A stretch of DNA of 64,000 nt from CAYRGG01 sp964423745 (GTDB taxonomy: Bacteria; Pseudomonadota; Gammaproteobacteria; Competibacterales; Competibacteraceae). The stretch is taken from NCBI GenBank assembly GCA_964423745.1, contig CAYRGG010000006.1, positions 1 through 64,000 of the forward strand, given 5' to 3'. Of the stretch, positions 9,206-18,118 are shown in pieces (position 1 is the first letter of the stretch; every line of letters starts with the position of its first letter). The notes below the pieces were generated by a model that was not told the DNA's origin, made no database searches, and was given only the letters and a program-made list of their open reading frames with translations. The position numbers were made by a program, and so were the translations under genes.

Positions 9206-9508
9206 ATGACTGAACTTGAAATAGAAAAAACCCACGTTGAAATTAACGAGCTGCGCAATCGTATCCGCACCCAGCTTGCCCAAGAACACAATTGGGCAGA
9301 GCAAGAACAATTTTGGCAAGAACAGCAACGGCTATTACAAGAGCAACAAAAACAGCAACAGCAGCACTGGCAGGCAAACCAGCAGCTTTGGCAAGCACAG
9401 CAGCAAAATTGGCAAGCACTAGAAAAAATGAACTCAATTCGTAATTATATTTTGATAGCTGGTATTGCTGCTACTGCGGGCGCAACCATTGCCACTGCTT
9501 TATTGTGA
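9206..9508 (+). CDS. Small Gln-rich coiled-coil protein with C-terminal membrane anchor
   Basis: 100 residues. Residues ~1-75 are a continuous predicted coiled coil, very rich in Gln and Trp (QEQQKQQQQHWQANQQLWQ). Residues ~80-100 form a hydrophobic segment (NYILIAGIAATAGATIATALL), so it is probably a tail-anchored membrane protein. The function is unknown. It diverges from the DUF29 gene; its stop codon TGA is followed at once by a CRISPR-like repeat. Its 5' region shares the 32-bp element with the coiled-coil gene inside the CRISPR array at 53377. Confidence 0.6.
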   Translation: MTELEIEKTHVEINELRNRIRTQLAQEHNWAEQEQFWQEQQRLLQEQQKQQQQHWQANQQLWQAQQQNWQALEKMNSIRNYILIAGIAATAGATIATALL

Positions 9509-9610
9509 GTTTCAATCCTCGTTTTAATGGATTAAAGCTTTGAGCAAGTTGGTAGCGCTCTGCAGACCAACCAAAGAGTTGTTTCAATCCTAACTCTAAT
9601 GGATTAAGTT
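9509..9610. CRISPR. Two-repeat CRISPR relic
   Basis: Two copies of a CRISPR-like repeat start 72 bases apart (9509 and 9581). Both begin GTTTCAATCCT and share TAATGGATTAA; AATCC/GGATT can form the usual repeat hairpin. The middle has diverged. No cas genes are nearby and the type differs from the array at 53-54 kb. It looks like the remains of a lost array, or a solo repeat pair left by a mobile segment. Confidence 0.55.
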
Positions 9611-9636
9611 ATAAACATCCGGTTTCACTAACCGGT

Positions 9637-10632
9637 TTAAACAATTAACCGCCGCGATTCGCTGATATCAGGCACTTTTTTCAGGGCGGCTTCCAGGACT
9701 TCTATGCCAGCACCACGCCGATGGGCATTTTCACTGAGGTAACGACGCCATGCGCGAGCACCCGGTAAACCTTGAAAGAGTCCAAGTATATGGCGGGTAA
9801 TAGCGCTCAAATAAACACCTTGTCGCAGTTGTTTTTCCACATAAGGCAACAGCGCTTCAATAACCTGATGACGGCTCAGTGGAACACGGGTATCGCCGAA
9901 AAAACGCCGATCCACATCAGCTAACAAATAAGGGTTTTGATAGGCAGCACGTCCCATCATAACCCCGTCCACCTTTCTTAGATGAGCATCTACCTGCTGT
10001 AAATCGGTAATACCGCCGTTAATGACAATGGTCAGATGGGGAAAATCCGCTTTAAGCTGATAAACTTTGTCGTAATGCAAAGGCGGTACTTCCCTGTTTT
10101 CCTTAGGGCTCAATCCGTGCAGCCAGGCTTTCCGAGCATGAATGATAAAGGTGTGGCATCCTGCTTCGGCGTTGGCGTCAATGAATTGTGCTAATTCCTG
10201 GTAGGAATCTCGTTTATCAATGCCGATGCGCGACTTGACCGTTACCGGGATTCTCACTGCTGCTTTCATAGCGGCCACGCAGTCCGCTACCAACTCAGGT
10301 TCCGCCATAAGACAAGCGCCGAAACGCCCCGATTGAACCCGGTCACTGGGACAACCCACATTGAGGTTAATCTCGTCATAACCCCATGCAGCAGCAATCT
10401 CTGCTGCTGTAGCTAATTCCCCAGGATCACTGCCCCCTAATTGAATAGCGACAGGATGTTCGGCGGGGTCATAGGCCAACAATTTCTCCCGATCGCCGTA
10501 CAAAATTGCGCCGGTGGTAATCATCTCCGTATATAAGCGTACCCGGTGGCTAATCAACCGCAAGAAGTAACGGTCATGACGATCTGTCCAATCCATCATA
10601 GGGGCAACTGAAAAATTGTTGTCATTATTCAT
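9637..10632 (-). CDS. dusA: tRNA-dihydrouridine(20/20a) synthase DusA
   Basis: FMN enzyme that reduces U20/U20a in the tRNA D-loop. Family blocks are complete: VAPMMDWTDRHDRYFLRL at the N-terminus, TEMITTGAILYGD, NLNVGCPSDRVQSGRFGACLM with the catalytic Cys, HARKAWLHGLSPKENR and VMMGRAAYQNPYLL. The DusA-type TGAILYGDR and WLHGLSPKENR blocks separate it from DusB/DusC. Length 331 is normal. It stands alone, convergent to the CRISPR relic. Confidence 0.95.
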   Translation of the reverse strand: MNNDNNFSVAPMMDWTDRHDRYFLRLISHRVRLYTEMITTGAILYGDREKLLAYDPAEHPVAIQLGGSDPGELATAAEIAAAWGYDEINLNVGCPSDRVQSGRFGACLMAEPELVADCVAAMKAAVRIPVTVKSRIGIDKRDSYQELAQFIDANAEAGCHTFIIHARKAWLHGLSPKENREVPPLHYDKVYQLKADFPHLTIVINGGITDLQQVDAHLRKVDGVMMGRAAYQNPYLLADVDRRFFGDTRVPLSRHQVIEALLPYVEKQLRQGVYLSAITRHILGLFQGLPGARAWRRYLSENAHRRGAGIEVLEAALKKVPDISESRRLIV

Positions 10633-10849
10633 AAATGTGACAGGTACTTTATTATCAAAAAATATTGTGGTGTGCGCCTCGTGTTACAACAGGGACGTAG
10701 TTTTAAGAAAGCAAAAAAATTTATAGTTAAATATTTTTTTGACGTTACTTTGACAAAAATTTCACGACTTCGTGTTTATGATGAATCTTAAATCAATCGA
10801 ACAACGTATGTTTAACTACTTTTCAAACACACTTAAGAGGAACCACACC

Positions 10850-11185
10850 ATGAAAAATATTGCCTTGACCGCTTTGATCACCGCTTCCTTGTCCACCGGT
10901 GCTGCTGTCGCTGCTGAACCCTTTAAGGATCGGGGTATTGATTATAGAACTACTGCACAGCCGAGCACGAGCTTACAGAGTGAGGCCGTAAGTGCCCAGG
11001 CAAACAGCTTCAATGACCGGGGTATCGATTATGTGGAGGCGGCGCCTGTTGACGCCAACACCACACGTTCTGATGTCAGCATCGCCATAACAGGCTTTAA
11101 TGATCGCGACCACATTGCCCTTACTGATAAGCGCCAAAACCGCTCCGACGATAAGGGTGATGAGCGCATTGGGTATGCCGATTAA
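10850..11185 (+). CDS. Small exported protein with FxDRGIDY motifs (paralogue 1)
   Basis: I chose the ATG at 10850 because AAGAGGAACCACACC precedes it and because the same ribosome site and start are repeated in the next gene. The signal peptide MKNIALTALITASLSTGAAVAA ends at a clear AxA site. The mature ~90 residues carry FKDRGIDYRTT, FNDRGIDY and FNDRDHI, a short repeated motif. Nothing else is recognised. Such small periplasmic proteins are often stress- or envelope-related, but no function can be assigned. Confidence 0.7.
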   Translation: MKNIALTALITASLSTGAAVAAEPFKDRGIDYRTTAQPSTSLQSEAVSAQANSFNDRGIDYVEAAPVDANTTRSDVSIAITGFNDRDHIALTDKRQNRSDDKGDERIGYAD

Positions 11186-11234
11186 CAGAAAACTCACTTA
11201 ACTTTCTTATACATTTTATAAAAGGAACCACACC

Positions 11235-11561
11235 ATGAAAAATATTGCCTTGACCGCTTTGATCGCCGCTTCCTTGTCCACCGGTAGTGTGATGGCCGCT
11301 GAATCCTTTAAGGATCGGGGTATCGATTATAGAACTACTGCACAATCGGATACCAGCCTACAACGTGAGGTCGTAACAGCCCAAACTGACCGCTTTAAAA
11401 ATGGAGGTATAGATTACCGGGACGCTGTCTCCGTGAGTGCTAACACTCCCCGTACTGAGGTGGATCCGATGATAAGAGGCTTTAATGATCGCAGTCACAT
11501 AGCTTTTACCACCGAGCGCCAGAGCCTGTCCGGTGACAAAAGACTTGGGTACAAGCGTTAA
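11235..11561 (+). CDS. Small exported protein with FxDRGIDY motifs (paralogue 2)
   Basis: Tandem duplicate of the preceding gene. The ribosome site, start and signal peptide are almost identical at the DNA level (AGGAACCACACC before the ATG). The mature part has FKDRGIDYRTTAQ, FKNGGIDYRDA and FNDRSHIAF, and ends GDKRLGYKR where its partner ends GDERIGYAD. The divergence is greatest between the motifs. It is followed by a long hairpin at 11612-11647. Confidence 0.7.
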   Translation: MKNIALTALIAASLSTGSVMAAESFKDRGIDYRTTAQSDTSLQREVVTAQTDRFKNGGIDYRDAVSVSANTPRTEVDPMIRGFNDRSHIAFTTERQSLSGDKRLGYKR

Positions 11562-11611
11562 ACTAAAGCTTTAGGGGTTTGTGATCCAATTCTATACCCT
11601 TATTACTCAAC

Positions 11612-11647
11612 ACGGATCTAGGGTAGTTTTCTGTAGCCTAGATCCGT
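11612..11647. terminator. Hairpin after the small exported genes
   Basis: Perfect 11-bp stem ACGGATCTAGG / CCTAGATCCGT with a 14-base loop. There is no U-tract, so it may be a weak terminator or an mRNA 3'-end stabiliser. The rest of 11562-11872 has no feature I can support. Confidence 0.4.
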
Positions 11648-11872
11648 ATCAACTATACAGCTGATAAGCATAACCTACCCTCAAAGCTAGCTCTAGCTGC
11701 CTATACATATACAATTGCATCATCGACGCGATGCCCAAAACTGCGAGAGTTTTTTGTAATATCAATCACTAAATCATATATATCATCTCAGTCATCTTAG
11801 TCATTCCGTCACCCTCCTCATGAAACACCCGAATGTGCGTCAAGGTTTTGAGCAAATGCGAAAGGAGAAACT

Positions 11873-12456
11873 ATGATCACAATCCCGATTAAGACGGCAA
11901 CGAATACCGATACGCATCAAACCATTGCTGCACTGATATTATCATTTAGCACAAATCCCATAGCGCGTTGGTATTATCCCGATCCACACCAGTATCTGGT
12001 CCACTGTCCTGAATTTTTCAAAGCGTTTGCAGGTAAAGCCTTTAAGCAACAAACAGCCTATTATGTCGATGGCTTTTTCGCTGCTGCGCTCTGGCTTTCG
12101 CCTGGGATACAACCTGATGAAGAAACAATGGTTTCTTTGCTGCAGCGTACCGTATCCAACCCCTTACAAGAAGAGGCTTTCGGCTTAATAGAGCAAATGG
12201 GTAGCTACCATCCAACAGAGCCTCACTGGTATTTACCCCTTATCGGTGTGGACCAAAGCAACAACATGAGGGCTTCGGCTCAGCCCTTATGAAGCAAGCA
12301 CTTATTCCGTGCGATCAAGATAAGAAGCTTGCCTATCTTGAGTCAACAAATCCTAAGAACATCTCTCTTTATGAGCAATATGGGTTTGAGTTACTCGGCA
12401 CTATTCAGGTTGGTGCCTCACCGCCTATCTTTCCGATGTTGCGCAAGCCACGATGA
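11873..12456 (+). pseudogene. GNAT acetyltransferase, frameshifted
   Basis: The first 139 codons read as the N-terminal part of a GNAT acetyltransferase, ending HWYLPLIGVDQS before leaving frame near 12262. The acetyl-CoA loop and C-terminus continue in another frame: QHEGFGSALMKQAL, then AYLESTNPKNISLYEQYGF and a natural TGA at 12454-12456. QHEGFGSAL is the Q/RxxGxG/A site. One indel in the short AACAACA run explains the break. It may be inactive or a sequencing error. AAAGGAG is a strong ribosome site. Confidence 0.75.
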
Positions 12457-12567
12457 GAATTTTGGAATCAGCATTAAAGCGGTAGTAAATGCATTTGTTT
12501 CGCCTAGAAATTTAACAGTAGATTTGCAGTGCATAGCTGTGACTTACTTGCCAAAGAATCGTCGATT

Positions 12568-12930
12568 TTAAGCTAAGAACTGCCGTGCAATGTCATCAAG
12601 CAAAGACAATCTTGCCTGTGGTTTCCAACCGAGTTGCTGAACTGCTTTACTGGCAGACACTTGATTGTTGATGGAGAAAAAGGTGGCAATTCCACGCCCC
12701 CATTTTGAGATGGCAGACTCAAAAGAAATTCCCTCGGCATTACAGCCTATTTTGCGACTAATGGCTAAAGCGATCGCTTTTCTGAAATTCCAGATTCAGT
12801 TGCTCCATGAAAGAGTGAACCCGCCGGTGCTCGCTCTAGGGCACGTACATAAAGCTGGGCCACATTATCAACATGTACAGCCGAGACTTGATGCTCGCCG
12901 GGGGCAATGTAGTGAACAACGCCTAGATCG
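12568..12930 (-). pseudogene. NAD-dependent epimerase (extended SDR), 3' remnant
   Basis: On the minus strand, translation gives LDLGVVHYIAPGEHQVSAVHV, DNVAQLYVRALERAPAGSLFHG, then after a one-base frame change near 12784 AIALAISRKIG and, at the end, VSASKAVQQLGWKPQARLSL and a stop at 12568-12570. These are the C-terminal blocks of an extended SDR epimerase/dehydratase (KAxxxLGWxP). The N-terminal Rossmann half and active site are missing; the remnant abuts doxX. This is a truncated and frameshifted gene. Confidence 0.7.
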
Positions 12931-12936
12931 AGCATG

Positions 12937-13338
12937 TCAGTCTACACGCCTAGCAGAACGGATATAGTCAACGCTCCATTCACCGGCGCCTGCAAAAGAT
13001 AAGTATAAGAATAAGAATGACCACATGGCAGCCAAATCTCCACCATTCAATATAGGCCAAAATGCTTGCGGCGCATGAGCGATAAAATAGGCGAATGCCA
13101 TAAATCCGGAAAGCAGGAACGCAGTCGGACGGGTAAAAAAACCGATCAAGATTAGAAAACCACCAAATACTTCCAGTATGCCGGCCACACCCAACATAGA
13201 GAAAAGATGAAATTCTTGATCCTGAGGTGCAGGGAATCCGAACATTTTTTTAGTACCGTACTGCATGAATAGAAAAGCTGTCACGATACGCAAGATGCTC
13301 AATATGCGAGGTCTCCACGCGTTCAAAAAATTTTCCAT
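12937..13338 (-). CDS. DoxX-family membrane protein
   Basis: A 133-residue four-helix membrane protein of the DoxX/DoxD-like family: RILSILRIVTAFLFMQYGTKK, then MLGVAGILEVFGGFLILIGF, FTRPTAFLLSGFMAFAYF and a last helix near WSFLFLYLSF. The start at 13338 has AGGAG at the right distance; a longer frame would add 19 poor residues. Family roles are in redox and sulfur or oxidative-stress systems; the substrate is unknown. It sits between decayed genes. Confidence 0.85.
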   Translation of the reverse strand: MENFLNAWRPRILSILRIVTAFLFMQYGTKKMFGFPAPQDQEFHLFSMLGVAGILEVFGGFLILIGFFTRPTAFLLSGFMAFAYFIAHAPQAFWPILNGGDLAAMWSFLFLYLSFAGAGEWSVDYIRSARRVD

Positions 13339-13440
13339 CGTGTTTCTCCTGTTCAGATTAAGTGAGTTACAAAAGTAAGCCTTTAATGCTAACACTCACA
13401 CAAGATTCACTACACCTACGAAAAACTCATCCGACAGGCA

Positions 13441-13631
13441 TGTCTCCCCGTCACTATGTCATGTAGAAAAGAATCGAACTCGTTCAGCAATAATTAAAAA
13501 AAGATATCTCAATTGCGGACATAGCCTTAAGCTGTGGTTTTAATAACCAGAGTCATTTAGGAAAGTATTTTCGCAAAATGACAGGTACGATACCCAGCGC
13601 TTATCGTAAAAAGTATGTTGGCCGTAAATAG
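13441..13631 (+). pseudogene. AraC-family regulator, C-terminal remnant
   Basis: Translation from ~13497 gives KDISIADIALSCGFNNQSHL followed by GKYFRKMTGTIPSAYRKKY and a TAG at 13629, which is the second helix-turn-helix of an AraC/XylS regulator. Upstream, MSPRHYV and RIELVQQ are recognisable but carry stop codons (TAG and TAA) in frame, and the sensor domain is gone. Confidence 0.65.
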
Positions 13632-13861
13632 GTTGACGCGGTGTTTTTGCGCCCAATAGCCCATTTAATTTTCCTAGCTGTCCTGCCAGATTCAAACTAC
13701 TTGATCATGTCCGGCTAAAGTGAAAATGCGCAAGCTGCGCTAGGGTCGTACAGCGAATTAAATTATTAATCAATTTGTTAAAAAACTGACATCATCACTG
13801 ATTAGCATAGCCGGAGCCAAAAAACACACATCATAACTGTGGTTATGCTCGGGGGAACGTC

Positions 13862-15421
13862 ATGGTTGGATCATATCAGCAAGTCAAGCGCCACTTTCGT
13901 CTTCAGATAACAATTCTAATTTATCTAATAACACTAACCAGTCTATCTTCTCTATCTTTTGCCCAGCCATCGACGCCACTGACTCAAAACGGGGTAACTG
14001 CTCACCGGGGATACAGCGGCGCTTATCCTGAGAATACGCTAGCTGCCTTTGAGAATGCCATTGCTCTCGGTGTGGATTGGCTAGAATGCGATATTTTTTT
14101 AACTGCCGATGACCAGATTGTTGTCACCCATGATCGATCTACGCTAAAGCTCACCGGCGTAGCCGGCGATATCAAGGCGTTAACCTATGACGAAGTTCTA
14201 GAGTTGGACACTGCGGTTGACTTTCGCTTTCGTACCGGTCTGTCAGAAGAGCGGGTTCCACCGGCTCAAATGCCGTTGCTCAAAGATGTATTGGAATTGG
14301 TCATGGCGCAGGATAAAACCCGCCTGTCCATTCAACCCAAGGATGAGTCGACCGCCGCTGCGGTGGCACTGGTGCACGAGATGGGAGCCACAGCCTGGGT
14401 TGGTTTTAACGATGGCAGTCTAGAAAAAATGAGTTTGGTTAAGGAACTGGACCTGTCTATTCCCGTTTTTTGGGATCGCTGGTCAGTGGCCTTCGTCGAT
14501 GAGGATATCGAAATTGCCCTTGATCGTGGTTTTGAGGCGCTGGTATACAATGAACATCTCATTACAACTGAAGCTATCCATAAGGTACAGGACGCTGGTT
14601 TAGAGTTTGGCGTTTGGACAGTCAATGACTCCCGGCAAATGCGCGAATTCGTCGAAATGGGTGTCGACCGTCTCTACACAGACCATCCCCATCAGGCATT
14701 GACTATTTTCGGTGTGGATGACCGCACTGGTTTAAGTGAAGGACTTCTCTCCTATTGGCGCTTTGATGATGCCGGTGAGTCCTCTCACTTTATTCCCAAT
14801 GATGGTTCCAGCAATCCGCTGCGCGATGCGATGCTGCAGGGTGATGCTGCTTTGAATAGGGATGGCAAAGTCGGCGGTGCCTTGGGATTAGACGGTGACG
14901 AAGATTATGCCGATGTGGCCATTGAAGTATGGCCGGACGGGGTGCCTGCCTATACGGTGTCGTTATGGGTAAAACCCACTGAGATTGAGCGTACCCAGCA
15001 GCTTTTGCAGACTACAGAAGAATCAGCTCTATCCCTGACGCTGCTGGCGGGAGGCTATATTAGCTATCGGATCACCACTACCGGCGAACATGTCTTTGCC
15101 ACCTCTGCCGAGCCGCTGCTTACCGAGGATGACAAATGGCATCATGTGGCGCTGACCTATGACGAAGAAAGTGGTCAAACCCAATTGTACTTCGATGGTC
15201 ATCCGCAAACTATGACCTATTCAAGCTTTTTTCGCATAGAACAGACCACGGGTACCCTGGCGGACACCGATGGGCTGCTTATAGGTACTTCCATCGTTAG
15301 CCCCAATAACGATAATTGGTTTTACGGCTCACTGGACGAGCTGGCGGTTTGGAATCGCGTCCTTAGTAACAACGAGATTACACAGCTTTGGAATGGTGGA
15401 TCGGGGAATCCGATCGATTGA
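13862..15421 (+). CDS. Exported glycerophosphodiester phosphodiesterase with C-terminal LamG domain
   Basis: Hydrolyses glycerophosphodiesters to glycerol-3-phosphate and alcohol, here outside the cytoplasm. A signal peptide covers ~1-35 (ending SFAQP). The GDPD barrel spans ~45-285: TAHRGYSGAYPENTLAAFE with the catalytic His-Arg, VDWLECDIFLTADDQIVVTH with the metal ligands, and a closing YTDHPHQAL. Residues ~300-515 form a LamG/concanavalin-type lectin domain (YTVSLWVKP, WHHVALTYDEESGQTQLYFDG). The lectin part probably targets a glycan or wall polymer. It is followed 61 bases later by an NAGPA-type gene, likely one operon. Confidence 0.88.
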   Translation: MVGSYQQVKRHFRLQITILIYLITLTSLSSLSFAQPSTPLTQNGVTAHRGYSGAYPENTLAAFENAIALGVDWLECDIFLTADDQIVVTHDRSTLKLTGVAGDIKALTYDEVLELDTAVDFRFRTGLSEERVPPAQMPLLKDVLELVMAQDKTRLSIQPKDESTAAAVALVHEMGATAWVGFNDGSLEKMSLVKELDLSIPVFWDRWSVAFVDEDIEIALDRGFEALVYNEHLITTEAIHKVQDAGLEFGVWTVNDSRQMREFVEMGVDRLYTDHPHQALTIFGVDDRTGLSEGLLSYWRFDDAGESSHFIPNDGSSNPLRDAMLQGDAALNRDGKVGGALGLDGDEDYADVAIEVWPDGVPAYTVSLWVKPTEIERTQQLLQTTEESALSLTLLAGGYISYRITTTGEHVFATSAEPLLTEDDKWHHVALTYDEESGQTQLYFDGHPQTMTYSSFFRIEQTTGTLADTDGLLIGTSIVSPNNDNWFYGSLDELAVWNRVLSNNEITQLWNGGSGNPID

Positions 15422-15482
15422 CAACCTGAACTGTTTTGATTCAGCAGCACATCATCAATTTTTAAGGTTTAGGATTTCCTTC

Positions 15483-17075
15483 ATGAAACTACGCATGTTA
15501 TCGCTGGTTTTGATCAACAGTTGGTTTTCGGTTCACGTTGTCTACGCTGAAGATTATTTACTGGATGGTGAGTTACCGTTGGGTTATTCAGGTTTAACCG
15601 AGGAGCAGACCACCGCCATGGTTGAACCTGGCCTCACTCATACAAAAATTCTCCGGGGCGAACTCGCTCCCCAGACCTTCTGGACCGTTGAAGTGGGTTA
15701 TGCGGTAACGTTAGAAGAAGCCGATACGTTGTTGGATCAACTGCAACAGGCGGGATTCGAAGGGCGTTTAGATCCAACGACTGCCCCCCGGCCTGACGGT
15801 GGTCCCCTTGGTTTTATGGTGCGCGTCGGTGCCTTTGATTCATCTGACGAAGCGCAGACAGAGGCTGACCGTATAATCGCAACTGGCCTGGTGGAACGAA
15901 CCCGTGTCCAGCACACGGCGGAAGACGGGGGCGCTGCTACCGGACCTTGGGTGGTCAATATCTTGGAAATCGACCCCCATGCTTATCGAGGAGATGTGCG
16001 GCTGGCGCTGAGTGGCGATATTACGCCGGGCAGGGAGCGTCCCTCTGAAATGGCAGCGCGTCTTGATGGCTTCGCCGCTGTCAATGGCGGGTTTTTTGTC
16101 TTTAACGATGACCTGGGCATCGATGGAGAACCAGCGGGTTTAGCTATGGTTAATGGCCGCCTCGCCAGTGAAGGTATCGATGGTCGTCCTGCACTTGTTT
16201 TCTCTACCGGCGATAACCAATTGTCTGCCCATATACAACGTCATGTGGTAACCCTTATTACCTTAGCGCTGAATGGTGAAACCAAACGCATCGACGGTAT
16301 TAACCGTGAACCCGGTTTTATTTTGAACTGTGGCAACCCAGGGGATACCCCCATCACCACACCAGCTCATGATTTTCTCTGCAACGATGACGATGAACTG
16401 ATCCTTTTTACTCGCGATTTCGGCGAGGATGCTGATGCAGGAGAAGGTTTTCAAGTGATGCTTTCTGAAACCGGTGAAGTGCTAAGCCGTCAAGAATCAC
16501 GAGGTGGACCCATCCCCGCACAGGGTTATGTGCTGCAGGGGACTGGCGATGAGGCGCAATGGTTGGCCACTCATGCGCGTATGGGGCAAACGTTAACGAT
16601 CGATATTGACGTGGTTGCCCGCATGCCGGGCTCGCTAGATAACACGGTTGATATCAAACTCAAAGAGGGTGTCTATGCTGTTAACGGTGGTCCCACACTC
16701 ATCGATGATGGTGAGACCGTATTGGCCTATCCGGCTGAAGGGTGGAGTCCAGCAACCATTGCCGATAGCGACCGACATGCGTTTTATAACGCCTGGCTAG
16801 TGCGGCGTAATCCCCGCACGGCGGCGGGCATTCGAGAGGACGGTTCACTGGTGCTGGTGGTGGTCGATGGCCGCAACCCGGAACATAGCATTGGCGCATC
16901 GATTCCAGAAATGGCCGGGTTAATGCGCCATCTCGGCGCGATCGACGCCATCAATCTGGACGGCGGTGGTTCCAGCGCTATGGTGGTGAATGGAGAATTG
17001 GTGGGTATCCCGTCGGATATGACCGATGAACGGGCGGTATCCGATGCCATTGTATTTACCCCTGCTGACAGATAG
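15483..17075 (+). CDS. Exported SPOR-domain / phosphodiester glycosidase (NAGPA) protein
   Basis: Start chosen at MKLRMLSL because it begins the signal peptide (ending VVYAED). Residues ~60-150 resemble a SPOR-like repeat (FWTVEVGYAVTLEEADTLLDQLQQAGF, MVRVGAFDSSDEAQTEADRI). Residues ~190-525 match the phosphodiester glycosidase/NAGPA (DUF2233) fold: FAAVNGGFF, VYAVNGGPTLI, RNPRTAAGIREDGSLVLVVVDGR and INLDGGGSSAMVVNGE. The family cleaves sugar-1-phosphodiesters, such as GlcNAc-1-P-6-mannose, teichoic-type or capsule linkages. Paired with GDPD-LamG it suggests degradation of an external phosphodiester polymer; the substrate is inference. Confidence 0.85.
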   Translation: MKLRMLSLVLINSWFSVHVVYAEDYLLDGELPLGYSGLTEEQTTAMVEPGLTHTKILRGELAPQTFWTVEVGYAVTLEEADTLLDQLQQAGFEGRLDPTTAPRPDGGPLGFMVRVGAFDSSDEAQTEADRIIATGLVERTRVQHTAEDGGAATGPWVVNILEIDPHAYRGDVRLALSGDITPGRERPSEMAARLDGFAAVNGGFFVFNDDLGIDGEPAGLAMVNGRLASEGIDGRPALVFSTGDNQLSAHIQRHVVTLITLALNGETKRIDGINREPGFILNCGNPGDTPITTPAHDFLCNDDDELILFTRDFGEDADAGEGFQVMLSETGEVLSRQESRGGPIPAQGYVLQGTGDEAQWLATHARMGQTLTIDIDVVARMPGSLDNTVDIKLKEGVYAVNGGPTLIDDGETVLAYPAEGWSPATIADSDRHAFYNAWLVRRNPRTAAGIREDGSLVLVVVDGRNPEHSIGASIPEMAGLMRHLGAIDAINLDGGGSSAMVVNGELVGIPSDMTDERAVSDAIVFTPADR

Positions 17076-17134
17076 GCGCTTATGCTAGAGCATTGATTTT
17101 GTGTTCGCAGAATCTGCTCCCGCTTGCTTGGAGA

Positions 17135-17614
17135 TCAATTACCACCCTTTGATCGTTCGCCAGCAGCAATAATTAGCTTGTGTTTCACAGAGGCGGCAAG
17201 ATAAAAATTGGCTTTATGTTCAAGTTGAATAAGGATATCTGCAAGCGAGGAGATGAAACCACGCTGTTTAGCCAAAAGCATCGCTCCGGCCAGTCCAATG
17301 CATTTCAATCCTAATTCTTCAGCAGCTAGTCGGCCACGTTTTTCATCTATGATGAGTACGTTTGCATCAAGTTCTTTGGCCAACGTTATTGCTTCAGCTT
17401 CACCTGCATCCAATCTTTTTAGTAAATCTATCAATACCTTTTGATCGGTTGCTACTTTAACTATTAACCAGGAAGGCAGCGTTTTGTGATAGCTCAGTAA
17501 TTCTGATCGAACAGTCCAAGGGATAATGATATTTCCAAATAACGACAGCAAAAGCTGGTCTTTGCCAATTTTTAGAAGCGAGGTAAGCGCAGTGGTATCG
17601 CTGACAACAATCAC
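17135..17614 (-). CDS. PIN-domain toxin, DUF3368 family
   Basis: Predicted RNA-cleaving toxin of a type II toxin-antitoxin pair. The PIN acidic residues are visible: VSDTTAL (Asp near residue 5), LDAGEAEAITLA (Glu near 72), and VLIIDEKRGR (Asp near 91); FISSLADIL lies near the end. Length 159 is normal. It starts 6 bases after the stop of its antitoxin, so they are co-transcribed. Confidence 0.88.
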   Translation of the reverse strand: MIVVSDTTALTSLLKIGKDQLLLSLFGNIIIPWTVRSELLSYHKTLPSWLIVKVATDQKVLIDLLKRLDAGEAEAITLAKELDANVLIIDEKRGRLAAEELGLKCIGLAGAMLLAKQRGFISSLADILIQLEHKANFYLAASVKHKLIIAAGERSKGGN

Positions 17615-17620
17615 TCGGCG

Positions 17621-17914
17621 TTAGCTATTAGAGTTTAAATCAAGAGTCTGTAAAGTCTGAAGATCCGCCTCGAGATCGGCTTCGTCGTAATGAATTGGAA
17701 CCTGTCGCTCGCCGAGCGCATCCAGAAAACTTGGACGTGACACACCGGCAAGGCGGGCCGCTTGGCCGAGTGTTGCTTTACGATCGACATAAAGACCCAA
17801 CGCTAGTTCGAAAATAGCCTCACGTTCCGTAAGCGAAATATCTTTAATTAAATTATCGGGCAATGTAATTATCAAACTGATTACCTTAATTAACTGATTA
17901 TGAGTTTCTGGCAT
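17621..17914 (-). CDS. UPF0175-family antitoxin
   Basis: Short DNA-binding antitoxin of the UPF0175 family, paired with the PIN/DUF3368 toxin directly downstream. The family core is visible: LTEREAIFELALGLYVDRK, then TLGQAARLAGVSRPSFLDAL, a helix-turn-helix, and a C-terminal acidic tail that would cover the toxin. Gene order antitoxin then toxin is standard. Such pairs usually repress themselves. Confidence 0.87.
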   Translation of the reverse strand: MPETHNQLIKVISLIITLPDNLIKDISLTEREAIFELALGLYVDRKATLGQAARLAGVSRPSFLDALGERQVPIHYDEADLEADLQTLQTLDLNSNS

Positions 17915-18118
17915 ATTTTCATCTTAATTCTACCAGCTATACAACGCAGTTGGGGCGACATACCTTACTGATCTCTGGAAAACCGCTAGGTAGTATCGTT
18001 GTGATTTTGCAATTTCTAACGCTGGCGTTAACGTCACCAAGGAATCCAGTAAGTTCCACCTGTGGCTAAAAACGTGAAGGTATTTCTCATGGATTTAAAA
18101 AAAATCCAAAAATGCAAA

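Noticed and set aside
12665..12967. 100-codon plus-strand frame
   Set aside because: Antisense to the epimerase remnant, whose C-terminal motifs are recognisable on the other strand.
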